A stretch of DNA of 64,000 nt from Zophobihabitans entericus (GTDB lineage: Bacteria; Pseudomonadota; Gammaproteobacteria; Enterobacterales; Orbaceae), in contig NZ_CP050253.1 of the NCBI RefSeq assembly GCF_011745665.1, forward strand, positions 1,525,418-1,589,417, written 5' to 3'. This document shows positions 53,954 to 64,000 of the stretch, in pieces (within the stretch, counting starts at the first letter, position 1; each line of letters opens with the position of its first letter). The notes under the pieces are model-generated. The model did no database searches and was not told the origin of the DNA. It worked only from the letters and a program-made list of their open reading frames with translations. A program made the translations under genes and the position numbers.

Positions 53954-54280
53954 TTACTCTTCAGGCGTATAGCCTTTAATACTTTCATTGGCTCGGCGTG
54001 CCTCACCTTTATGTTGAATTTTATTTAATTGACGTTCTAGTTTTCCTACCAGTTCGTTAATAGCCGTGTACATATCATCGTGTTTCGCAGAGGCGACCAG
54101 TGGTGAACCTTTTGTTGTTATCGTTGCATCAATCATAAATCCGTTGGGTTCTTTGGACAAAATAAAGTGAGGATTAATGAGTTGAGCTCTCCACTTATCC
54201 AATTTCGCGAATTTCTCTTCGATGTAGCTTCTAATTGCAGGAGTAATATCCATTTGTTTACTGGTAATGCTTAAAGTCAT
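53954..54280 (-). CDS. raiA: Ribosome-associated inhibitor / hibernation factor (RaiA/YfiA-like)
   Basis: 108 residues of the Sigma-54 modulation/S30EA fold: [28 protein letters not shown], then [22 protein letters not shown]. The short acidic tail after the helix suggests RaiA (YfiA) rather than the shorter Hpf. It binds the 30S decoding centre in stationary phase or cold. Its place next to pheA is as in E. coli. Confidence 0.92.
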   Translation of the reverse strand: MTLSITSKQMDITPAIRSYIEEKFAKLDKWRAQLINPHFILSKEPNGFMIDATITTKGSPLVASAKHDDMYTAINELVGKLERQLNKIQHKGEARRANESIKGYTPEE

Positions 54281-54436
54281 AATTGACCCCCTATAATCTA
54301 GCTAATGTGTGTACTACTGATACTACATTGTCAAATTATTAGAGGGTCGTCAACCAGTTCTTATAAATATTTCAACGACCGCACAAATTGGTTGCTATTG
54401 TTTTGATTCATAAAGATTTATGGAGTAAACTGAATA

Positions 54437-55078
54437 TTAGTCTTCGCTACAATAGCCCTGTGCAGGTAAACGCTCATTATCTAAATAAGCCTGCCCATCT
54501 TTCATCATTAAACGACCTGCAATAAACCATTTCACAACTAAAGGGTAGATTTGGTGTTCCTGAACAAGTACCCGACTGGCAACATCTTCTTCATTATCAT
54601 CAGCAAAAACCGGAACTTTAGCTTGTAAAATGATAGGACCACCATCAAGTTCTTCTGTGACAAAATGTACTGATGTGCCATGTTCACTATCTCCGGCTTC
54701 AATTGCTCTGCGATGAGTATGTAATCCTGGATATTTAGGAAGTAGAGATGGGTGAATATTCAACATTTTACCAGTGTAATGTTGTACAAACTTAGGTGTT
54801 AAAATACGCATATAACCTGCTAACACGACTAAGTCTGGCTGATATTGATCAATTTGTTTTGCGACAACTTCATCAAACTCTTCACGCGACGTGAAATCTT
54901 TATGATTAATTACATGAGCAGGAATCTCAGCCTGTTTCGCGCGTTCAAGAGCAAAAACATCGGGTTTATTTGAGATAACAGCAGCAACCTGTGCATCGAT
55001 TAATTTTGACTGACAGCTATCTATAATAGCTTGTAGATTAGAGCCGCTACCGGAAACTAAAACAACAATTTTCTTCAT
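54437..55078 (-). CDS. purN: Phosphoribosylglycinamide formyltransferase
   Basis: 213 residues. GSGSNLQAIID at the N-terminus, formyl-folate and catalytic residues in NIHPSLLPKYPGLHTHRRA and GTSVHFVTEELDGGPII. Third step of de novo purine synthesis. Downstream of purM in the same orientation, 79 bp apart. Confidence 0.96.
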   Translation of the reverse strand: MKKIVVLVSGSGSNLQAIIDSCQSKLIDAQVAAVISNKPDVFALERAKQAEIPAHVINHKDFTSREEFDEVVAKQIDQYQPDLVVLAGYMRILTPKFVQHYTGKMLNIHPSLLPKYPGLHTHRRAIEAGDSEHGTSVHFVTEELDGGPIILQAKVPVFADDNEEDVASRVLVQEHQIYPLVVKWFIAGRLMMKDGQAYLDNERLPAQGYCSED

Positions 55079-55157
55079 TATAATATGACTCGTAAATTGA
55101 TAAACGATAGAAAATAATTAATAAAAAATAGCGACCAGAGTCGCTATTCTAAAAAGA

Positions 55158-56195
55158 TTATTTGATGATTACGCGCTCAGCAGAATCAGAGGCTTTGATT
55201 TCACCCAGTTTCCATGCTTTTTCACCGTGAGCAGTAAGCAGCGCAATCGCTTTATCAACACTATCTTTTGGTAGTGCGATAATCATACCCACACCACAGT
55301 TAAAGGTACGGTACATTTCATGACGACTGACATTACCAGCCTGTTGTAACCAGCTGAATACTGCCGGCCATTGCCAGCTTGACTCATCGATCACAGCCTG
55401 AGTATTGTCTGGTAGTACACGTGGAATATTTTCCCAGAAGCCACCACCAGTAATATGAGCAATGGCGTGTACTTCAACATTTTCAATCAGGTTTAAAATT
55501 GATTTAACATAGATTTTAGTCGGAGCAAGTAAGTGTTCAGCCAGCGGTTTGCCTGCCAGCATCTCTTTTGCCGGGTCAGTTTTGCTGACTTCTAAAATTT
55601 TACGGACTAAAGAGTAACCATTAGAGTGTGGACCGCTTGCCGCCAAAGCAATTAAAGTGTCACCATCTTTGACTTTACTGCCGTCAATGATTTTTGATTT
55701 CTCTACGACTCCAACACAAAAGCCAGCAATGTCATAATCATTGCCGTGATACATACCCGGCATTTCAGCAGTCTCACCGCCTACTAAGGCACAACCAGAT
55801 TGTTTACAACCTTCAGCAATACCCGTTACCACTGTTGCGGCAACGTCAACATTGAGTTTACCTGTTGCGTAATAATCTAAGAAGAAGAGTGGTTCGGCGC
55901 CTTGTACAATTAAGTCATTAACACACATAGCAACAAGATCGATACCAATAGAGTCGTGATGATTAAGATCCATGGCCAGACGTAGTTTCGTACCGACACC
56001 ATCAGTACCGGAGACTAAAATAGGTTCTTTATATTTTTGTGGGATAGCGCAGAGTGCACCAAATCCACCAAGACCACCAATAACTTCCGGGCGACGAGTT
56101 TCTTTTACAACAGTTTTGATTCTATCAACTAACGCGTTACCAGCATCAATATCAACACCAGCGTCTTTGTAACTTAATGATGTTTTGTCAGACAC
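55158..56195 (-). CDS. purM: Phosphoribosylformylglycinamidine cyclo-ligase
   Basis: 345 residues. [39 protein letters not shown] and [16 protein letters not shown] motifs are intact. It forms an operon with purN. I saw no convincing PurR operator upstream. Confidence 0.96.
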   Translation of the reverse strand: MSDKTSLSYKDAGVDIDAGNALVDRIKTVVKETRRPEVIGGLGGFGALCAIPQKYKEPILVSGTDGVGTKLRLAMDLNHHDSIGIDLVAMCVNDLIVQGAEPLFFLDYYATGKLNVDVAATVVTGIAEGCKQSGCALVGGETAEMPGMYHGNDYDIAGFCVGVVEKSKIIDGSKVKDGDTLIALAASGPHSNGYSLVRKILEVSKTDPAKEMLAGKPLAEHLLAPTKIYVKSILNLIENVEVHAIAHITGGGFWENIPRVLPDNTQAVIDESSWQWPAVFSWLQQAGNVSRHEMYRTFNCGVGMIIALPKDSVDKAIALLTAHGEKAWKLGEIKASDSAERVIIK

Positions 56196-56361
56196 AGCAG
56201 GGATCCTCTGAGCGATTATTAAGAAAGGCGATAAGGCTGCTTATTTTAACAGTGTTATGTGGTATTGGCGATAGCCGCTGGAATATTTTTATTTATTACA
56301 GAGAAAATAATAAATAAAATTTACACGGTTTTATGTCTTGAAATAATAAGTTCTATAAACA

Positions 56362-57717
56362 TTATTGTTCAATACAAACAACAGCCGGATTATTTGGCTG
56401 TACTGGCGGTTCAACCAATTTGAAGTGGGAGATTGAACCATAGTTTACACCTACAACAAAAGGACTATCTGTTTGATAGAGCTCTGATGTCCAGTAGTAA
56501 CTATGCATCCAGTTTGAACCACTATAATTTTGTAAGGAACCCCATTCACCACCAAGTGTACCGATAGCTCTGGTATACACGTTATTTGAACCAAGACTAC
56601 TACCGCCAGCAACATTGTTTTTTGGTGAACTGGTTAAATCCTGACGTGTAGCCATTTGAGTCCCACAGACAGCAGTGGCAATATCGTACGTTGTATAATT
56701 GGTTCCACCCATCCCTGCATCGGACGCGGTTTTAGGCATAGCCCATTTTTTGATGGTAAATGAGTAGTTTAACGTTGGCAAACCAACGGGGGTAATACTT
56801 ATTGTCACAGTAGTTGGTAAACTGGCTGGTCTTGTCAGCGTCACCAATCCTGTACTGGAATTAATACTGGCTACAGCCGGATTGCTTGAGGAGAATCCGG
56901 AAAAACCAGCCGGCCAGGATGAGGTTGCTACAGTAAATTTAGCATTTTCAAAGCCTGTTGTTGGGAAAGTATCACCAGACACTTTGGTTTTAAAACCATT
57001 TGCCGGATCAAAATCTTCACTGTAATAAGCGCCAAAGTTATTGGAAGATGGTGGATTATAAGTTCCGTTTCCGGTGACAAATGTAGGAGGGCCACCACCT
57101 GTTGCTGACCAATTGATCCAAGCCATATGAGTTGGTTTTAAGAAACAAATTTCGGGTTCTACATTAATCGAGAACGTTTTTGTTAAATCACCAATGAGCG
57201 TGGAAATTGGGTCACCATATTCTGAAACAACACTAAAATCCTGGGCTTCAATCGTTAATGTATAAGGTGCGACACAGCTATCTAAATAGCCGGTCGTATT
57301 TGATACTACATTACCGTATTTGTCTTTCCACTGGGCGACTAATGAAGTGTAAGAAACCAAACTCGTTGATGACGGAGCATCACCATCCTCATCAGTATAA
57401 TCGTTATCCCATATATCAATATTAAAATCACTCAGCTTCAAGGTGCGAGGAAAGTAGATATTAGAAATATCAGTATCCCCTACATAGGTCTTATATCCGG
57501 CAGGCTCTGATGTATCAGGCACTGAAAAGTGCAGAAAATCATTTATATCCGCAGGAATAGCGCCATCAACAGTAAGAAGTTGTGGGCCACGGCCCTGAAT
57601 GGTCTGTGCAGAAGAGGCTGTTAGGGACGCAGTTAGTACCCCCGGAGATATCAGAAAACATAGAAAAATGACTGTTCCAATAGATGGGAATACTTTTTTC
57701 ATTATATTTTTACCCAT
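56362..57717 (-). CDS. Secreted SinI/DUF823-like adhesin-type protein, chromosomal copy 1
   Basis: 451 residues with a signal peptide (TVIFLCFLISPGVLTAS), then AQTIQGRGPQLLTVDG. It has the acidic DEDGDAPSS loop, Ig-like SSNPAVASINSSTGLVTLT, the FTIKKWAMP strand and a C-terminal domain with SYYWTSELYQ and a terminal Cys. GAGGA precedes the ATG. Same architecture as the ICE proteins at 24261 and 25840. I infer a surface-exposed or secreted adhesin-type role; no partner inverse autotransporter gene is in the window. Confidence 0.65.
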   Translation of the reverse strand: MGKNIMKKVFPSIGTVIFLCFLISPGVLTASLTASSAQTIQGRGPQLLTVDGAIPADINDFLHFSVPDTSEPAGYKTYVGDTDISNIYFPRTLKLSDFNIDIWDNDYTDEDGDAPSSTSLVSYTSLVAQWKDKYGNVVSNTTGYLDSCVAPYTLTIEAQDFSVVSEYGDPISTLIGDLTKTFSINVEPEICFLKPTHMAWINWSATGGGPPTFVTGNGTYNPPSSNNFGAYYSEDFDPANGFKTKVSGDTFPTTGFENAKFTVATSSWPAGFSGFSSSNPAVASINSSTGLVTLTRPASLPTTVTISITPVGLPTLNYSFTIKKWAMPKTASDAGMGGTNYTTYDIATAVCGTQMATRQDLTSSPKNNVAGGSSLGSNNVYTRAIGTLGGEWGSLQNYSGSNWMHSYYWTSELYQTDSPFVVGVNYGSISHFKLVEPPVQPNNPAVVCIEQ

Positions 57718-57951
57718 ATTGTTTCCTCTAACTATTTACTTATCTGTCTGAATCAAGCAACTGGATATTTTAATTTTACCTTTCAAAAGAGTTCATATCG
57801 CATTTTTTTGAATATTAATGTCTATAAATGTGAATTGAGTCAATTTTTTATAAATAATAAAGTATATGAATATATTTTATGATACTAATTAGGTTAATAA
57901 GAACAGAGAAATTATATAATCATAAGGCTTACAACAACTAAATTTTCTCAT

Positions 57952-57982
57952 TAAAAAAATGAGCTACAAAGATGTAGCTCAT
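57952..57982 (-). terminator. Terminator of the 58012 secreted-protein gene
   Basis: ATGAGCTAC/GTAGCTCAT stem followed by TTTTTTT on the minus strand. Confidence 0.75.
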
Positions 57983-58011
57983 AAGAGTAAAAAACGAGTT
58001 ATTAACCGAAC

Positions 58012-59562
58012 TTAACCACGGCATATTGCTGCGTAGCTTTTGAATGGATGAGAGTAATCACTTTTGCCATCTGTACTGACAACGTTTTGGTTAACTGTAG
58101 ACCATGCTTCACTGGCCCAGTACCCAATTGTACCGCTCCATGGTGAACCAGCATAGTTTGCTACTCTTCCCCATTCTCCCATAAACGTGCCATCAGCATC
58201 TCGGGAGTAATAATCTTGACCAAGAGGAGGTGCGCTTCCTTCTGCCGCTACTGTACGTGGGCTATTGGTTAACTCATCACGTCGGTAGAGGTATTGCTGA
58301 CGAAATTCCTTATTTGCCTCTGTCATTCCCATATCGCTTGGTGTCGTCGTGCCATTGTCTGCATTTGGCCCTACAGTACGACAAGCATCTAGAACAGGAA
58401 AGGCAGTTGATGTAGACACGCTGCCAGTATTGCCGTATTGCAGTAAGCCTTTACCTATCGCCCACTTCATCGGTACCGGTATAGTGTAACTGTTCATTGG
58501 TATCCAGGTTAGCCCTCCATCAACAGTGTAATCCATATTGATTGTTGCTGCTGTTGTCGGTTTTGCTGTACTGTTATAGGTGATTTGACAGTTTTCTCCT
58601 AATGCTGTACTCGCAGAACCTGATAAATCTACCCAACTAGCGCCTGCTCCCTTTGTACACCTGTAATTATTCTGATCTGTACCTGAACCCATCAACTTTA
58701 ATACAGCTTTATCAAACCCAGTTGTAGGGTAAGCTACAGCCGCTTGATTTAGTGCTTTGACAGAAAAACCTCGATGAACATTACCGGTTTTCTCCCATAA
58801 GGCAGGATTGTAGCCAATTGTATATTTAAGATTATCACTTGTACCAGTGTAAAATTGGCTCATTTCCCCCGTTCCGATGTAACAAATCTCAGGACCACCA
58901 GCGGGTGTAAATGTATATGTTATTGTCGGATTTGTGCCATAATTATTTGTCCTTGGATAACCATACATTGTATTGGCCGATACTTCGCCATCTATCGTAA
59001 TTTCTAATGTATAAGGACCCTCACATTTCGGCATGATTTGATTTTGAGCAGAGAGTGGAACTGTCACACCATTGTTTTTCCATTCTACCTTTGCTGTTCC
59101 TAATATAGTGTCCAGTATCCCTGCATCGCCATCGTCGTCATCTACACTTAGCTGAGTAGTGCTTGATAACAGCTCTGAAGCACCTGTTGTACTGACTATC
59201 GCCGTTATATCGCTAAATTTCATCCCCACCGGGGCTATCAGTACTGTTCCTGCCATACTTACATCAATTTGCTCTGTACCGGGTGTGCCATCCCGGTTTG
59301 GCATGCTAAAACCTGATAACTGATTTAAACTTGTTAACTCTGTACCATCTGATAACTTTAAATATGGCTTGTTACCTTGAATGACTTCTGAGGTTAATGT
59401 TAATGATTCAGCATTAGTGCGGTTAATTGATAATAAGGAAATGAAACTTAGTACGATGATACTAAATAAACGCGAGAATAATGAAGTTTTTAGTAATTGT
59501 TTTTTATTTATAAAAGCATCATAAAGCGTTTGCCCGCTTACTTTAAAAGTACTGTTTTTCAT
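58012..59562 (-). CDS. Secreted SinI/DUF823-like adhesin-type protein, chromosomal copy 2
   Basis: 516 residues. Long N-terminal extension before the hydrophobic signal (LFSIIVLSFISLLSI), then SEVIQGNKPYLKLSDG, the DDDDGDAG loop, AYPTTGFDKAVLKL, PMKWAIGKGLL and a C-terminal GYWASEAWS domain with the terminal Cys. The extension resembles the extended signal peptides of some large secreted proteins. It has its own terminator and is probably a separate transcription unit from copy 1. Confidence 0.65.
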   Translation of the reverse strand: MKNSTFKVSGQTLYDAFINKKQLLKTSLFSRLFSIIVLSFISLLSINRTNAESLTLTSEVIQGNKPYLKLSDGTELTSLNQLSGFSMPNRDGTPGTEQIDVSMAGTVLIAPVGMKFSDITAIVSTTGASELLSSTTQLSVDDDDGDAGILDTILGTAKVEWKNNGVTVPLSAQNQIMPKCEGPYTLEITIDGEVSANTMYGYPRTNNYGTNPTITYTFTPAGGPEICYIGTGEMSQFYTGTSDNLKYTIGYNPALWEKTGNVHRGFSVKALNQAAVAYPTTGFDKAVLKLMGSGTDQNNYRCTKGAGASWVDLSGSASTALGENCQITYNSTAKPTTAATINMDYTVDGGLTWIPMNSYTIPVPMKWAIGKGLLQYGNTGSVSTSTAFPVLDACRTVGPNADNGTTTPSDMGMTEANKEFRQQYLYRRDELTNSPRTVAAEGSAPPLGQDYYSRDADGTFMGEWGRVANYAGSPWSGTIGYWASEAWSTVNQNVVSTDGKSDYSHPFKSYAAICRG

Positions 59563-59796
59563 ATCTTCTTTACACCGATCCCTATTTATTTTATTTATAA
59601 TTTATTCTTACTTAATGTAAATTGAATACTACGATATTTTAGCATAACTTTTTCGTTTTTAAATGACAAAATAGTGCCGATATTGTTTGGCGTCACTCTA
59701 GTGTCTCTAAATGAATATGTTAACTATTTGAATGTTTTTGTTCTTTAACCACAATATTTTTTATCTAAAAAACTCAATAATAACGGGTTTTATTGA

Positions 59797-59824
59797 TTGC
59801 AATTTATAAATAGCGGCGTATAAT
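59797..59824 (+). promoter_or_regulatory. rpsO promoter
   Basis: -35 TTGCAA and -10 TATAAT, 16 bp apart, about 90 bp before rpsO. The rest of the 350-bp gap to the secreted-protein gene is AT-rich, with no other feature seen. Confidence 0.6.
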
Positions 59825-59914
59825 TGTCGCCCAATTCGTGGGAACTACTGAATTAGAGATCGGGGTTCTCGTTTATTTACTTACATATCTTTATAGATAG
59901 TTTAGGAGTTTATT

Positions 59915-60184
59915 ATGTCTCTAAGCGCAGAAGTTGTAGCAAAAATTGTTGCCGAGTATGGCCGTGATGCAAAAGATACAGGTTCAACTGAAGTTCAGGT
60001 TGCTTTATTAACTGCACAAATTACTCATTTACAAGATCACTTTGCTGAACACAAAAAAGATCACCATAGCCGTCGTGGTTTATTACGTATGGTTTCTAGC
60101 CGTCGTAAATTACTTGATTACCTAAAACGTTCTGATGTAGCTCGTTACACTCAGTTAATTCAACGTTTAGGTTTACGTCGCTAA
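59915..60184 (+). CDS. rpsO: 30S ribosomal protein S15
   Basis: 89 residues, the standard length. Typical [43 protein letters not shown] and [17 protein letters not shown] precedes the ATG. Its leader (59830-59914) may fold into the autoregulatory pseudoknot known in E. coli; I did not resolve it. Confidence 0.98.
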   Translation: MSLSAEVVAKIVAEYGRDAKDTGSTEVQVALLTAQITHLQDHFAEHKKDHHSRRGLLRMVSSRRKLLDYLKRSDVARYTQLIQRLGLRR

Positions 60185-60202
60185 TTTTAAGTGATATTAA
60201 GA

Positions 60203-60230
60203 AAAAGAGGCTCTTAAGCCTCTTTTTTTA
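60203..60230 (+). terminator. rpsO terminator
   Basis: AAAGAGGCT/AGCCTCTTT stem with T-run between rpsO and pnp, matching the attenuating terminator t1 of the enteric operon. Confidence 0.8.
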
Positions 60231-60316
60231 TGCTGCGAATAATTATGACAATTTACTGTTTTGATGTATAATTAGACGCGTTTTTTATTGAAGATCTTCA
60301 ATATCATATCCCGCGC

Positions 60317-60396
60317 GGCTAACGAGAGCTCTATTTCTGGTAATTTTATCTTAATAAACAATGAGATAAAAATCTGAGAGAGATTTGTCGTTAGTC
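60317..60396 (+). promoter_or_regulatory. pnp leader with RNase III-type long stem
   Basis: GGCTAACGA (60317) pairs with TCGTTAGTC (60388), extended by a GAGAGCTCT/AGAGAGATTT region and an inner TTTTATCT/AGATAAAA hairpin. In E. coli such a stem is cut by RNase III and lets PNPase autoregulate its mRNA. Confidence 0.7.
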
Positions 60397-60448
60397 GTGA
60401 GTATGAGAAGGTCTTTTCCATTCAAATCTTATTTAAGAGGAATTCACT

Positions 60449-62581
60449 TTGTTTAATCCAACAATTCAAAAATTTCAATATGGTCGACATACTGTAACTC
60501 TCGAAACCGGTATTATGGCTCGTCAGGCAACTGCTGCTGTTATGGCTAGCATGGATGATACAGCAGTATTTGTTACTGTTGTGGCTAATAAAAAAGTTAA
60601 AGAAGGGCAAGATTTTTTCCCGTTAACTGTTAACTATCAGGAACGTACTTATGCGGCTGGCCGTATCCCGGGTGGCTTCTTTAAACGTGAAGGTCGTCCA
60701 AGTGAAGGCGAAACACTTATCGCTCGTTTAATTGACCGTCCACTTCGTCCATTGTTTCCTGAAGGTTTCTTCAACGAAATTCAAATCGTAGCAACAGTTG
60801 TTTCTGTGAACCCTGAAATTAATCCTGATATCGTGTCAATGATTGGTGCTTCAGCAGCATTAAGTTTAGCGGGTGTTCCTTTCAATGGTCCAATTGGTGG
60901 TGCGCGTGTTGGTTTCATTAATGATCAGTTCGTACTAAATCCAATGACCAGCGAACTACCAAACAGTCGTTTAGACCTTGTGGTAGCAGGTACTAAAAGC
61001 GCAGTGTTAATGGTTGAGTCAGAAGCTGACCTGTTAACAGAAGATCAAATGTTAAGCGCAGTTGTGTTTGGTCATGAACAACAACAAGTTGTTATTGATA
61101 ACATCAACGAAATGGTTGCTAAAGCAGGTAAACCTAAATGGGACTGGGCTGCTCCGGCAAAAAATGAAACTTTATATAATGCAGTTGCACAACTTGCTGA
61201 AGCACGTCTTGGTGAAGCATATCGTATTACAGTAAAACAAGATCGTTACGCGCAAATTGATGCGATTAAAGAAGATGTTCTTACTACATTAAAAGCACAA
61301 GATGAAACGTTAGATGATAATGAAGTATTAAACATCATCACTGATTTAGAAAGTAAAACAGTACGTCAGCGCGTTATCGCTGGTGAACCACGTATCGATG
61401 GTCGTGAAAAAGACATGATCCGTGCACTTGATGTTCGTACTGGTGTATTACCAAGAACACATGGTTCTTCACTATTTACTCGTGGTGAAACTCAGGCGCT
61501 GGTAACAGCAACACTTGGTACTGAGCGTGATGCACAGACAATTGACGAGTTAACCGGTGAATATACTGACCGTTTCTTATTACATTATAACTTCCCTCCG
61601 TACTCTGTTGGTGAAACAGGTATGGTTGGCTCACCAAAACGCCGTGAAATCGGTCATGGTCGTTTAGCTAAACGTGGTGTTAAAGCGGTTATGCCTTCAA
61701 CTGAAGACTTCCCGTATACTGTACGTGTGGTATCTGAAATCACTGAATCAAATGGTTCTTCTTCAATGGCTTCTGTGTGTGGTGCTTCTTTAGCACTAAT
61801 GGACGCAGGAGTGCCAATTAAAGCATCTGTTGCTGGTATTGCAATGGGTCTGGTTAAAGAAGGTGATAACTTTGTCGTTCTGTCAGATATTCTTGGTGAT
61901 GAAGACCATTTAGGTGATATGGACTTTAAAGTAGCGGGTACAAGTACTGGTATTAGTGCGCTGCAAATGGATATCAAAATTGAAGGTATTACAAAAGAGA
62001 TCATGCAGGTTGCATTAAATCAGGCTAAAGGTGCGCGTCTGCACATTTTAAGTGTGATGGAACAAGCGATTAATACCCACCGTTCAGAAATTTCTGAATT
62101 TGCACCGCGTATCTACACTATGAATATCAATCCGGAGAAAATCCGTGACGTGATTGGTAAAGGTGGTGCAACAATCCGTGCACTTACTGAAGAAACGGGT
62201 ACTACAATTGAAATCGAAGATGACGGTACAGTGAAAATCGCTGCATCAAACGGTGAGAAAGCACAACTAGCTATTGCCCGTATTACTGACATTACTGCTG
62301 AAGTTGAAGTTGGTAAGATCTATGCAGGTAAAGTTGTTCGTATCGTTGACTTTGGTGCCTTTGTGGCAATTTCTGGTGGTAAAGAAGGTTTAGTACACGT
62401 ATCTCAAATTGCTGAACATCGTGTTGAGAAAGTGGCTGATTACTTAACTGTTGGTCAGGAAGTACCAGTAAAAGTACTTGAAATTGATCGTCAGGGTCGT
62501 ATTCGTTTAAGCATGAAAGATGCGGTAACGACATCAGCACCTGCAGCTGAGTCAGAAGTTACTACTGATTCTGCTGAATAA
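60449..62581 (+). CDS. pnp: Polynucleotide phosphorylase
   Basis: 710 residues. The start is TTG, with AAGAGG eight bases upstream (the enteric gene also starts with TTG as I recall). Two RNase PH domains, KH domain ([25 protein letters not shown]) and S1 domain ([33 protein letters not shown]). It is a 3'-5' exoribonuclease of the degradosome. Confidence 0.98.
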   Translation: MFNPTIQKFQYGRHTVTLETGIMARQATAAVMASMDDTAVFVTVVANKKVKEGQDFFPLTVNYQERTYAAGRIPGGFFKREGRPSEGETLIARLIDRPLRPLFPEGFFNEIQIVATVVSVNPEINPDIVSMIGASAALSLAGVPFNGPIGGARVGFINDQFVLNPMTSELPNSRLDLVVAGTKSAVLMVESEADLLTEDQMLSAVVFGHEQQQVVIDNINEMVAKAGKPKWDWAAPAKNETLYNAVAQLAEARLGEAYRITVKQDRYAQIDAIKEDVLTTLKAQDETLDDNEVLNIITDLESKTVRQRVIAGEPRIDGREKDMIRALDVRTGVLPRTHGSSLFTRGETQALVTATLGTERDAQTIDELTGEYTDRFLLHYNFPPYSVGETGMVGSPKRREIGHGRLAKRGVKAVMPSTEDFPYTVRVVSEITESNGSSSMASVCGASLALMDAGVPIKASVAGIAMGLVKEGDNFVVLSDILGDEDHLGDMDFKVAGTSTGISALQMDIKIEGITKEIMQVALNQAKGARLHILSVMEQAINTHRSEISEFAPRIYTMNINPEKIRDVIGKGGATIRALTEETGTTIEIEDDGTVKIAASNGEKAQLAIARITDITAEVEVGKIYAGKVVRIVDFGAFVAISGGKEGLVHVSQIAEHRVEKVADYLTVGQEVPVKVLEIDRQGRIRLSMKDAVTTSAPAAESEVTTDSAE

Positions 62582-62639
62582 GTAATAGTAGTCGTCATAT
62601 TAAGGTGCCACATTGGCACCTTAAGCAGTTGGAGTCACC

Positions 62640-63518
62640 ATGAAATTTGTCGGCATAAAATGTGGAATTATTGCGCTTATAGCAATCTTTCTCTCCGGAT
62701 GTAATACGCTAGGATGGTATAAAGATCCCGTATTAGCTATACCAGAGCGTCCGACTTATGAAGATGAAGTGAAAATTGCACGACTAGGGCAACAACTTAA
62801 TAGTCCAGATATTGATGATGATACCAGATTACACACGCTGTTTTTACGTGGTGTTCTCTACGATTCAATTGGTTTAAGAGCCTATGCACAAAGTGATATG
62901 ACTTTGGTGATGGCGATGAGACCAGATCTGCCAGAGGTATATAATTACTTAGGCACATTTGCCATTGATCAAGATGATTCAGATGCTGCTTATATGGCAT
63001 TTAATACTGCACTTGAACTTGATCCGGAAAGCGTTTCTGCGCATTTCAATCGTGGTCTTGTTTCATATCGTGGTGAGCGTTATTCGTTAGCACTGGATGA
63101 CGTTTTATTCTTCTACAATGATAAACCTGAAGATGCGATTCGCCTGCTTTGGGTTTATCTGGTGGATAAAGAAATTGATAGTAAAGCTGCATTAAAATCT
63201 TTGCAGGAGCGTTATGATCAGATGGAAGATCAAAGTGCCTGGGGTGGTGATATTGTGGCGTTTTATCTGGGTAAAATCAGTGAATCAACGCTGATGGAAA
63301 ATACCCAAAAAGAGGTGACCAGCAATCGTCAATTAGCTGAGCGCCTTACTGAAGTCTATTTTTATTTAGGTAAATATTACCTGAGTAAAGGTAATGAAAA
63401 ACGTGCTGAGACATTATTCAAATATTCGTTAGCAAATAATATTTATAACTATATTGAATATAAGCAGGCACTAATAGAGTTAAATTTGCTCGAGAAAGAG
63501 CGAAATCAAAGTAATTAA
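62640..63518 (+). CDS. nlpI: Lipoprotein NlpI
   Basis: 292 residues (E. coli 294) with lipobox LSGC (C21) and TPR repeats (DSDAAYMAFNTALELDPESVSAHFNRGLV). It recruits the Prc protease to control the hydrolase MepS. Located between pnp and deaD as in enteric bacteria. Confidence 0.95.
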   Translation: MKFVGIKCGIIALIAIFLSGCNTLGWYKDPVLAIPERPTYEDEVKIARLGQQLNSPDIDDDTRLHTLFLRGVLYDSIGLRAYAQSDMTLVMAMRPDLPEVYNYLGTFAIDQDDSDAAYMAFNTALELDPESVSAHFNRGLVSYRGERYSLALDDVLFFYNDKPEDAIRLLWVYLVDKEIDSKAALKSLQERYDQMEDQSAWGGDIVAFYLGKISESTLMENTQKEVTSNRQLAERLTEVYFYLGKYYLSKGNEKRAETLFKYSLANNIYNYIEYKQALIELNLLEKERNQSN

Positions 63519-63794
63519 TCGATTTAAAAGATTAATTCTGGGGTCATGCCAGTTTTAAAAAAGTGAAAATAGGTTTTATAGCAGTTCTTTTTATAACTAG
63601 TGTTGTGTCCTGTCATTGCAGGATAATTTAATATCTTCTGTTAAGATATTAACGTGCAGATAATTTCTGCTTATAAATCAACAGGTTACGAAAGTAGCAA
63701 TTCACTGGTTATCGTGGGGATAGTTGTCAAATTTTCAGTTTAGTAAGCTGGCGTCTATATGTTTTAACAAAACAGTACTTATAAGCGAGTTTAC
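63519..63794 (+). promoter_or_regulatory. Long leader of deaD
   Basis: 276 bp without ORF. Hairpins TTAATATCTT/AAGATATTAA and GCAGA/TCTGC are visible. A long structured 5' UTR is typical of cold-induced deaD (csdA). Confidence 0.45.
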
Positions 63795-64000
63795 ATGACA
63801 AACGAAGTTTCTTTTGTTGATTTAGGTTTACCTGAATCTATTCTTAATGCCTTGAACGATCTGGGCTTTACAAAACCATCACCTATTCAGGCGCAGTGTA
63901 TTCCACTATTGCTATCAGGTGAAGATGTGCTTGGGATGGCACAAACCGGTAGTGGTAAAACAGCTGCATTTAGCTTACCTTTTTTAAGCAAAATAGATGC
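63795..64000 (+). CDS. deaD: DEAD-box RNA helicase DeaD/CsdA (partial, runs off window)
   Basis: The first 68 residues are visible: the Q-motif region [29 protein letters not shown] and the Walker [12 protein letters not shown]. The nlpI-deaD order supports DeaD over other DEAD-box helicases. The rest lies outside the window. Confidence 0.93.
   Translation, partial: MTNEVSFVDLGLPESILNALNDLGFTKPSPIQAQCIPLLLSGEDVLGMAQTGSGKTAAFSLPFLSKID

Noticed and set aside
56196-56361. PurR operator upstream of purM
   Set aside because: No sequence close to the ACGCAAACGTTTGCGT-type palindrome is present.
62596-62626. Rho-independent terminator between pnp and nlpI
   Set aside because: TTAAGGTGCC/GGCACCTTAA forms a good stem but lacks a T-run; it may be a processing or stability hairpin, and read-through to nlpI is expected.

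Overview
The window comes from an AT-rich gammaproteobacterium. The housekeeping genes on the right (mrcA/rsmD, trmA, an HI0607-like shikimate dehydrogenase, mltC-yggX-mutY, pheA, hpf/raiA, purMN, rpsO-pnp-nlpI-deaD) look most like Orbaceae (Gilliamella/Frischella/Orbus) or a Pasteurellaceae relative. The assignment rests on remembered family resemblance, not on a search.

Positions 1 to about 35,650 are the integrase-proximal part of an integrative conjugative element (ICE) of the G-type (ICEHin1056/PFGI-1-like) family. It sits at the 3' end of a tRNA-Gly(GCC) gene (35650-35725, minus strand); its other end lies left of the window. On the minus strand, one transfer operon runs from the RAQPRD gene (20658) through the TIGR03758/03745/03750/03746/03749/03752/03751 genes and a TraC-like ATPase to a DsbA-like thiol oxidoreductase (12490). 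A second runs TIGR03757/03756/03755, a small membrane gene and a TraG-like gene (9816-5232). A MobH relaxase gene (2791-4620) follows. The same 35-bp promoter-like element stands about 55-60 bp upstream of both transfer operons and of the integrase.

Cargo fills the gaps between ICE modules. It comprises: the C-terminus of a polymorphic nuclease toxin with three tandem immunity genes (1-2269); a ParE/Phd toxin-antitoxin pair; an unknown gene plus an Aca2-like HTH gene behind palindromic operators (10.6-11.6 kb); five type I-F CRISPR-repeat-like hairpins at a 47-bp period (12109-12324); a HAF-repeat autotransporter; two SinI/DUF823-like secreted proteins; a LexA-controlled umuDC pair flanked by direct repeats; a second toxin/immunity pair (29.5-31.7 kb); and a duplicated small-gene module next to the integrase. 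Three small genes share a structured 5' leader RNA with the motif CACCATTGA (plus-strand reading).

From 35.8 kb rightwards is chromosomal core. Of note are a MarR-HlyD-ABC exporter operon (39.5-45.0 kb) and a CusRS-like two-component system (45.2-47.3 kb). Upstream of cusR lie two tandem small-RNA genes (47.46-47.84 kb), each with a CusR-type box exactly 49 bp before its -10 and a conserved C/U-rich 3' part ending in a terminator. Two more SinI-like secreted proteins lie at 56.4-59.6 kb, followed by the rpsO-pnp-nlpI-deaD block, which runs off the right edge.

The items I consider most likely to be new are the I-F-repeat-like array beside an acr/aca-like operon (possible RNA-based anti-CRISPR), the twin CusR-box sRNAs, the shared leader RNA, and the element-wide promoter motif.
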